Shown in pieces: positions 58,850-64,000 of a DNA stretch of 64,000 nucleotides. The translations under genes and the position numbers were made by a program. The notes under the pieces are model-generated. The model had not been told where the DNA came from, did no database searches, and saw only the letters and a list, made by a program, of their open reading frames with translations. This stretch comes from Paractinoplanes tereljensis. Lineage in GTDB: Bacteria > Actinomycetota > Actinomycetes > Mycobacteriales > Micromonosporaceae. The DNA lies in the NCBI RefSeq assembly GCF_016862435.1, contig NZ_BOMY01000064.1:124001-188000 (forward strand), in the 5' to 3' direction. The stretch's first letter is position 1; the number at the start of each line of letters is the position of its first letter.

Positions 58850-60385
58850 GTGCGAGCACTCCCTTTTAGAGCTCTGCTGGCCGTGGCGGCGCTGACCGCC
58901 GGCTCGATCGCGGTGGCCACGTCCTCGGCCGGCGCCGCACAGATAGCCGCGGCCCCGGATATCTCGGTCACCGCCGTCAAGGCCCACCTGACCCAGCTGC
59001 AGAGCATCGCCACCGCCAACGGCGGCAACCGCGCCCACGGCCGCCCCGGCTACCTGGCCTCGGTGACCTATGTGAAGGGTCTGCTCGACGCGGCCGGTTA
59101 CACCACGACCCAGCAGAGCTTCACCTACAACGGCGCCACCGGCTACAACCTGATCGCCGACTGGCCGGGCGGCAACACCAGCAACACCCTGATGATCGGC
59201 GCCCACCTGGACAGCGTGACCGCCGGTCCGGGCATCAACGACAACGGCTCCGGCTCGGCCGCCAACCTCGAGGTCGCCCTGGCCGTGGCCCGGGCCGGCT
59301 ACCAGCCCACCCGGCACCTGCGGTTCGGCTGGTGGGGTGCCGAGGAGCTGGGCCTGCGCGGCTCGACCGCCTACGTCAACTCGCTGACCACCGCCCAGAA
59401 GTCCGCGATCACCGGTTACCTCAACTTCGACATGGTCGGCTCGCCCAACCCCGGTTACTTCCTCTACGACGGGGACAACTCCGACAACACCGGCTCGGGC
59501 CCCGGCCCTGCCGGTTCGGCGCTGATCGAGCAGACCCTGGCCGACTACTACGCGACGATCGGCGTACCGACTCGCGGCACCGACTTCGACGGCCGCAGCG
59601 ACTACGGTCCGTTCATCGCGGCCGGCATCCCGGCCGGCGGCATCTTCACCGGCGCCGAGGGCCGCAAGACGGCCGCGCAGGTCACCCTCTGGGGCGGCAC
59701 GGCAGCGGCGTTCGACCCGTGTTACCACGCCAGCTGCGACACCATCTCGAACATCAACGACACCGCGCTGGACCGCAACTCCGACGCGATCGCCTACGCG
59801 GTGTGGACACTCTCTGGCGGCGGAACGACGCCAACGACGCCGCCAACCGGCTCGACCGTTTTCTCGGACACCTTCGAGACCGCGACCGGCTGGACCGCGG
59901 GCACGTCCGACACCGCGACCTCGGGCCTGTTCGAGCGGGGCACGCCCGGCGCGACCACCTCGAGCGGCGTGACGACCCAGCTGGGCACGCCGGCCGGCGG
60001 TTCATATGAGCTGGTCACTGGCGCGACGGCCGGTGCGAGCGCGGGCGCCAACGACGTAGACGGCGGTCTGACCACCATCCTGTCCCCGTCGATCACGCTC
60101 CCGACCGGAACGCTGACGCTGAGCTTCGCCTGGTACCTCGCGTACCTCAACAACGCGACCACCGCCGACTACTTCCGCATCCGGGTCGTCTCCGGCACCA
60201 CCTCGACGACGGTCTTCACCCAGGCCGCCGCGGCCAGCAACAAGGCCGCCGCCTGGACAACCTCCACGGTCAACCTCTCCGCCTACGCCGGCCAGACCGT
60301 CCGCCTCGAGATCGGCGCCGCCGACACCGGCACCGCCTCGCTGGTCGAGGCCGCGGTCGACAACATCACCATCACCAAGAGCTAA
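58850..60385 (+). CDS. Secreted M28 family aminopeptidase with C-terminal jelly-roll domain
   Basis: This is a 511-aa zinc aminopeptidase. GTG 58850 with CGGAGGAAC ahead gives a normal signal peptide (LLAVAALTAGSIAVA, cut near 30). The metal ligands are seen in IGAHLDS (H119), INDNGSGS (D131), GAEELGL (E165 and E166), and FDMVGSP (D194); the late His lies in CYHASCD. This is the layout of Streptomyces griseus aminopeptidase. The C-terminal domain (about 340-510) is a beta-sandwich rich in Thr/Ala, similar to that of the M4 protease at 969. It probably acts on peptides outside the cell. Confidence 0.94.
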   Translation: MRALPFRALLAVAALTAGSIAVATSSAGAAQIAAAPDISVTAVKAHLTQLQSIATANGGNRAHGRPGYLASVTYVKGLLDAAGYTTTQQSFTYNGATGYNLIADWPGGNTSNTLMIGAHLDSVTAGPGINDNGSGSAANLEVALAVARAGYQPTRHLRFGWWGAEELGLRGSTAYVNSLTTAQKSAITGYLNFDMVGSPNPGYFLYDGDNSDNTGSGPGPAGSALIEQTLADYYATIGVPTRGTDFDGRSDYGPFIAAGIPAGGIFTGAEGRKTAAQVTLWGGTAAAFDPCYHASCDTISNINDTALDRNSDAIAYAVWTLSGGGTTPTTPPTGSTVFSDTFETATGWTAGTSDTATSGLFERGTPGATTSSGVTTQLGTPAGGSYELVTGATAGASAGANDVDGGLTTILSPSITLPTGTLTLSFAWYLAYLNNATTADYFRIRVVSGTTSTTVFTQAAAASNKAAAWTTSTVNLSAYAGQTVRLEIGAADTGTASLVEAAVDNITITKS

Positions 60386-60392
60386 ATTCCCG

Positions 60393-60441
60393 GGCCGACA
60401 TTCCGCAGCTACTGGGGCGGCTGCGGAATGTCGGCCTTTTT
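60393..60441 (+). terminator. Strong intrinsic terminator
   Basis: A perfect 17-bp stem (60393-60409 / 60420-60436) with a 10-nt loop is followed by TTTTT. It lies 8 bp after the M28 gene stop and may also stop transcripts from the DeoR gene on the other strand. Confidence 0.92.
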
Positions 60442-60492
60442 ATAAATACGGGCATCGAAAAGTCCCGCCTGCTCAGTCCCGCGAAGTGCGAC

Positions 60493-61278
60493 TCACTCTC
60501 CGCGCGCCCCCGCCGGGCGGGCCCGCGGCAAGATCAAAGACACCCCCGCGTCCCGAAGATGACCCAGTTCAGCGTGGTCGGCGGGAAGGTCGGTAACGAC
60601 CCCGGCCACCTCAGACAGCGGGAGCACCTCGAACGGCGACGCCGCCCCGATCTTCTCGGCGCTGGCCAGCACATAAGTCTCGGCCGCCCGCGAGGCCAGC
60701 ACCCGTTTCATCGCGGCCTCGTCCGGATCACCGGTGGTCAGCCCCGCCCGATGATGAACCCCGGTCACCCCGAGCAGAAAAACGTCGGCCGTGATCCGGG
60801 ACGCGGCCTCGGTGGTAGCCGCCCCACAGGTAACCGCCGAGTGCTTGAACAGCCGCCCACCCAGCACATAGACGTCGACGGTCGGATGCGAGACCAGCGC
60901 GGCGGCAACCGTAGGGCTGTGCGTAACGATCGTGGCAACCAGATCGGCAGGCAGCGCCGAGACCACGGCAAGCGCAGTGGTACCCCCGTCAAGGATGGCC
61001 GTGCCACCAACCGGGATCAGCCCCGCCGCCAGCGCCGCCACCCGCCGTTTACTGTCGGCCGCCACCGCCACCCGGGTCGCGTAGTCGGCCGCGGCCGCCG
61101 CAGCCGGCAGCGCCCCGCCGTAAACCCGCTGACACAACCCCGCGGCGGCGAGATCCCGCAGGTCACGGCGAATGTTGTCCTCAGCCACCCCGATCTCGGC
61201 GGCTATGTCCTTCGCCACCACTTTCCCGGTAGACCGCAGCCTGGCCAGCAGAAAGTCCCGCCGCTCAGCCGGCAGCAT
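60493..61278 (-). CDS. DeoR-family transcriptional regulator
   Basis: This is a 261-aa regulator starting at ATG 61278 (LPAERRDFLLARL...). The N-terminal winged helix (about 5-55) has VVAKDIAAEIGVAEDNIRRDLRDLAAAG, and the linker motif is RVYGGA. The C-terminal sugar-phosphate-sensing domain has DGGTTALAVVSALP, CGAATTEAA and ADVFLLGVTGVHHRAGLTTGDPDEAAMKR, a full-length DeoR match. It is divergent from the NUDIX gene at 61339, with 60 bp between, so it may regulate it. The sensed ligand is a phosphorylated sugar by family analogy. Confidence 0.92.
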   Translation of the reverse strand: MLPAERRDFLLARLRSTGKVVAKDIAAEIGVAEDNIRRDLRDLAAAGLCQRVYGGALPAAAAAADYATRVAVAADSKRRVAALAAGLIPVGGTAILDGGTTALAVVSALPADLVATIVTHSPTVAAALVSHPTVDVYVLGGRLFKHSAVTCGAATTEAASRITADVFLLGVTGVHHRAGLTTGDPDEAAMKRVLASRAAETYVLASAEKIGAASPFEVLPLSEVAGVVTDLPADHAELGHLRDAGVSLILPRARPAGARGE

Positions 61279-61338
61279 TACGCGTTTCCACTTGTTCTTG
61301 TCGACTGTTGCACGTTTGGCAGTGTACGGTCCGATCCC

Positions 61339-62001
61339 ATGACCACACCAGGGATCGACGTGCCGGACGCACGAGGCCGCACCGCGCTGGACCAAAAGGG
61401 CCGCGACCTGACCGGCAACCCGGATGTAGTGATCCGCGACGTCGAGCTACTGGCGACCGCCTGGCACGTCCTGCGCCGCACCACCTACGACTACCGCCAC
61501 CCGGCCGGCCACTGGTCGACCCAGCAGCGCGAGACCTACGACCGAGGCGACGGCGCAACCGTCCTGCTCTACGACCCGGAGCGTCGGACGGTGCTGCTGA
61601 CCAGGCAGTTCCGCTACCCGGCCTACGTGAACGGCCACCCCGACGGCATGCTGGTAGAGGCCGCCGCCGGCCTGCTGGACGACGACGACCCGGCCAGCGC
61701 GATCCGCCGCGAGGCCGCCGAGGAGCTGGGCGTGACGATCGGCGACCTGGAGGAGGTCTTCCAGGTCTGGATGAGCCCCGGTTCGGTAACCGAGCGCCTG
61801 CACTTCTACGCGGCGCCCTACACCCCCGCCGACCGAACCAGCGCCGGCGGCGGGGTCGCGGCCGAGGGCGAGGACATCGAGCCGGTGGAGATCCCGTTCG
61901 ACGAGGCCCTGAAGTGGATTACCGATGGCCGGATCGCCGACGCCAAAACCATCATGCTGCTCCAGTGGGCCGCCCTGAGCGGCCCACTGAGCAGCCGTTA
62001 G
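61339..62001 (+). CDS. NUDIX hydrolase, GDP-mannose pyrophosphatase-like
   Basis: This is a 220-aa NUDIX protein of the NudK/ADP-ribose-type subgroup. The NUDIX box lies at about 111-132 (GLLDDDDPASAIRREAAEELGV). The preceding strands (RTTYDYRHPAGHWSTQQRETYDRGDGATVLLYDP) match the NudK group. It probably hydrolyses a nucleoside diphosphate-sugar. It is divergent from the DeoR gene. The stop codon lies just before the 15-bp AACGTT repeat array. Confidence 0.9.
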   Translation: MTTPGIDVPDARGRTALDQKGRDLTGNPDVVIRDVELLATAWHVLRRTTYDYRHPAGHWSTQQRETYDRGDGATVLLYDPERRTVLLTRQFRYPAYVNGHPDGMLVEAAAGLLDDDDPASAIRREAAEELGVTIGDLEEVFQVWMSPGSVTERLHFYAAPYTPADRTSAGGGVAAEGEDIEPVEIPFDEALKWITDGRIADAKTIMLLQWAALSGPLSSR

Positions 62002-62008
62002 CACCACT

Positions 62009-62164
62009 AACGTTCGGGCCACCAACGTTCGGGCCACCAACGTTCGGGCCACCAACGTTCGTCGCCCTAACGTTCGGGCCGCCAACGTTAGGGCGACGAA
62101 CGTTAGGGCGACGAACGTTAGGGCGACGAACGTTAGGGCGACGAACGTTAGGGGCGGAAACGTT
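62009..62164. repeat. 15-bp phased AACGTT array (11 copies)
   Basis: AACGTT occurs at 62009, 62024, 62039, 62054, 62069, 62084, 62099, 62114, 62129, 62144 and 62159, exactly every 15 bp, with no exception. The left copies are flanked by CCAACGTTCGGGCC, the right copies by GACGAACGTTAGGGC. It fills the space between two convergent NUDIX genes, and the last AACGTT overlaps the minus-strand stop codon at 62163. Confidence 0.97.
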
Positions 62165-62744
62165 AGACCGGGCGGAGTGTTGCCCAGCCCTCGTCGCGGG
62201 CTCGGGCGGTGGCCAGCACGCCACCGACCGCCGCGGCGTTGGTGATCTCGCCGCGGAAGACCATGGCGACCGCCTCGTCGAGGTCGAACCAGGCCGTCTC
62301 GATGTCGGCCTCCTCGTCGGTGCGGTTGTGCCGGTCCGCATCGGGCACCGGGGTCAGCTCGCGGGCCAGGAAGATCCGGATCGACTCGTCGGTGAAGCCC
62401 GGCGAGGTGTGCAGGTCGATGAGCAGGTCCCAGCGGCCGGCCCGCAGGTCGGCCTCCTCGGCCAGCTCCCGGGCCGCGCCCACGACCAGGTCCTCGCCGG
62501 CCACGTCGCGCAGCCCGGCGGGCAGTTCCCACAGCCGCCCGCCGACCGCGTGCCGGTACTGGCAGATCAGCGCGACCCGCCCCACGTCGTCGATCGCGAC
62601 CACGCCGACCGCGCCCTTGGCCTGCACCACGTCCCTGGTAGCGGTGTTACCGCTGGACATGGTGACCTGGTCGGTGAAGACCGTGAAGATCGGCCCGGCA
62701 TAGCGCGAGGAACGGGAGACCGTCTCGTGCACGAAGCCCGTCAT
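62163..62744 (-). CDS. NUDIX hydrolase (ADP-ribose pyrophosphatase-like)
   Basis: This is a 193-aa NUDIX enzyme. ATG 62744 overlaps the pyrG stop by 4 nt (ATGA), so it is translationally coupled. The NUDIX box is GLRDVAGEDLVVGAARELAEEADL at about 77-100. The sequence before it (VVGVVAIDDVGRVALICQYRHAVG and WELPAG) matches ADP-ribose pyrophosphatases. The 3' end coincides with the last unit of the AACGTT array. The pairing with pyrG is widespread in actinobacteria. Confidence 0.93.
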   Translation of the reverse strand: MTGFVHETVSRSSRYAGPIFTVFTDQVTMSSGNTATRDVVQAKGAVGVVAIDDVGRVALICQYRHAVGGRLWELPAGLRDVAGEDLVVGAARELAEEADLRAGRWDLLIDLHTSPGFTDESIRIFLARELTPVPDADRHNRTDEEADIETAWFDLDEAVAMVFRGEITNAAAVGGVLATARARDEGWATLRPV

Positions 62745-64000
62745 ACCGTCTCGACCTCGACCGGCAGCTCGTCCGCCGCCGCATATTCGACGGCGGCGCG
62801 AACCAGGCCGTCGAACAGCGGGTGCGGGCGGGTCGGCCGGCTCTTGAGCTCGGGGTGGGCCTGGGTGGCCACGAAATACGGATGCACCGAACGGTCGAGC
62901 TCGATGAACTCGACCAGGCGCCCGTCCGGGGAGGTGCCGGAGAAGACCAGGCCGGCCTGCGACAGCTTGTCCCGGTAGTCGTTGTTGACCTCGTACCGGT
63001 GCCGGTGCCGCTCGGAGATCTCGGTCTCGCCGCCGTACACGCCGGAGACGACCGACCCCTCGGCCAGCAGCGCCGGATAGGCACCGAGGCGCATGGTGCC
63101 GCCCAGGTCGCCCTTGCCGGCCACGATGTCCTGCTGGTCGGCCATCGTGGAGATCACCGGGTAGGCCGCGCGCTCGTCGAACTCCAGCGAGTTGGCCCCG
63201 GTCAGACCGGCCATGTTGCGGGCCGCGTCGATCGTCATGCACTGCAGGCCCAGGCACAGCCCGAGGATCGGGATCTGGTGCTCCCGCGCGTACTTCGAGG
63301 TGTTGACCTTGCCCTCGATGCCCCGGACACCGAACCCGCCGGGGATGACGATGCCGTCGACGCCCTTGAGGGCGACCGCCGCACCGGCCATCGTCTCGCA
63401 GTCGTCACTGGGCACCCAGCGCAGCTGGATCTTGACATTGTTGGCGAACCCGGCCGCCCGGATCGCCTCGCTGACCGACAGGTACGCATCGGGCAGATCC
63501 ACATACTTCCCGACCAGCGCGATCGTGATGGTGCGCTTCGGGTGGTGCACCCGGTGCAGCAGATCGTCCCAGGTCGCCCAGTCAACATCCCGGAACGACA
63601 GACCAAGCCGGCGTACGACGTACGCGTCCAGGCCCTCGCGGTGCAGCACCTTGGGAATGTCGTAGATGCTCGGCGCGTCGGGGCAGGCGATGACGGCCTC
63701 GCGGTCGACGTCGCAGTACAGCGCGAGCTTGTGCTTGAGCTTCTCCGGGATCTCCCGGTCGCTGCGGCAGATCAGCGCGTCCGGCTGGATACCGATGTTG
63801 CGCAGCGCCGCCACCGAGTGCTGGGTCGGCTTGGTCTTCAGCTCGCCCGACGGCGCCAGGTAGGGCACCAGCGAGACGTGCAGGTAGAAGACGTGATCGC
63901 GGCCGACCTCGTGCCGCACCTGGCGGATCGCCTCGAGGAACGGCAGCGACTCCATGTCACCGACCGTGCCGCCGACCTCGGTGATCACGACGTCCGGCAC
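62741..64000 (-). CDS. pyrG: CTP synthase, C-terminal part (gene continues beyond the right edge)
   Basis: The 419 residues seen belong to the C-terminal three quarters of CTP synthase, which makes CTP from UTP with glutamine. The visible synthetase part contains ITEVGGTVGDMESLPF and PYLAPSGELKTKPTQHS. The glutaminase domain shows the active-site block LGLCLGLQ (nucleophile Cys), PGGFG, and the late QAHPELKSRPTRPHPLF. The N-terminus with the P-loop lies outside the window. The reading frame is intact to the edge. Confidence 0.97.
   Translation of the reverse strand: MPDVVITEVGGTVGDMESLPFLEAIRQVRHEVGRDHVFYLHVSLVPYLAPSGELKTKPTQHSVAALRNIGIQPDALICRSDREIPEKLKHKLALYCDVDREAVIACPDAPSIYDIPKVLHREGLDAYVVRRLGLSFRDVDWATWDDLLHRVHHPKRTITIALVGKYVDLPDAYLSVSEAIRAAGFANNVKIQLRWVPSDDCETMAGAAVALKGVDGIVIPGGFGVRGIEGKVNTSKYAREHQIPILGLCLGLQCMTIDAARNMAGLTGANSLEFDERAAYPVISTMADQQDIVAGKGDLGGTMRLGAYPALLAEGSVVSGVYGGETEISERHRHRYEVNNDYRDKLSQAGLVFSGTSPDGRLVEFIELDRSVHPYFVATQAHPELKSRPTRPHPLFDGLVRAAVEYAAADELPVEVETV

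Noticed and set aside
61980..62170. CRISPR array at the AACGTT repeats
   Set aside because: The period is 15 bp with no unique spacers of 30-40 bp and no cas genes nearby; it is a simple phased repeat.

Overview
The window is very GC-rich DNA from a filamentous actinomycete. The conserved block cmk-der / rluB-scpB-scpA-S2P-parA / xerD-ald / NUDIX-pyrG, secreted CBM2-GH5 cellulase under a CebR-type box, PF04672-type methyltransferases and an F420-type oxidoreductase fit Micromonosporaceae (Actinoplanes-like). The family is inferred from gene content, not from a search.

Layout. (1) 1-4.8 kb is a decayed zone: a frameshifted Ser/Thr kinase start, LysR and SDR fragments fused by a deletion, a secreted M4 metalloprotease, a MarR fragment and a 5'-truncated WD40 protein. 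(2) 5-30 kb is an accessory island rich in NTPase, protease-like and lipase-like genes. It holds a transglutaminase-like/STAND/TPR protein divergent from an LCAT-like lipase, a second P-loop NTPase with C-terminal membrane helices, DUF6308 and DUF4145 proteins, an IS5-type fragment, and a lower-GC nuclease-like gene. It also holds a compact operon of two TPR-CHAT proteases plus a DUF900 alpha/beta hydrolase, and an unrecognised 721-aa protein. (3) 30-33.3 kb is the integration end: a small conserved protein, two related tyrosine recombinases separated by a zinc-ribbon membrane protein, and tRNA-Pro(GGG). (4) 33.3-46.5 kb is core chromosome: Der, Cmk, an enoyl-CoA hydratase, a TIGR03943 protein, a TetR/oxidoreductase pair with two visible operators, and the ParA-S2P-ScpA-ScpB-RluB operon, XerD and Ald. 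(5) 46.5-62 kb is a second accessory stretch between ald and the NUDIX-pyrG pair. It carries an intact and a truncated SAM methyltransferase flanking a membrane NACHT NTPase, an oxidoreductase behind a SoxR/MerR-type promoter, ankyrin and DUF4240 proteins, GH31 and GH5 glycosidases, an M28 aminopeptidase and a DeoR/NUDIX pair. (6) At 62.0-62.2 kb there is an exactly phased 15-bp AACGTT repeat array, then NUDIX and the 3' part of pyrG.

Best candidate for an undescribed system: the translationally coupled operon CHAT (19524-22382), CHAT (22379-25471), DUF900 hydrolase (25498-27006). Two potential caspase-like proteases are co-expressed with a potential lipase effector whose N-terminal domain itself resembles a caspase-like fold lacking its His. 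The neighbouring STAND/TPR protein divergent from an LCAT-like lipase repeats the theme of a sensor or protease with a lipase. An anti-phage (abortive infection) role is inference.
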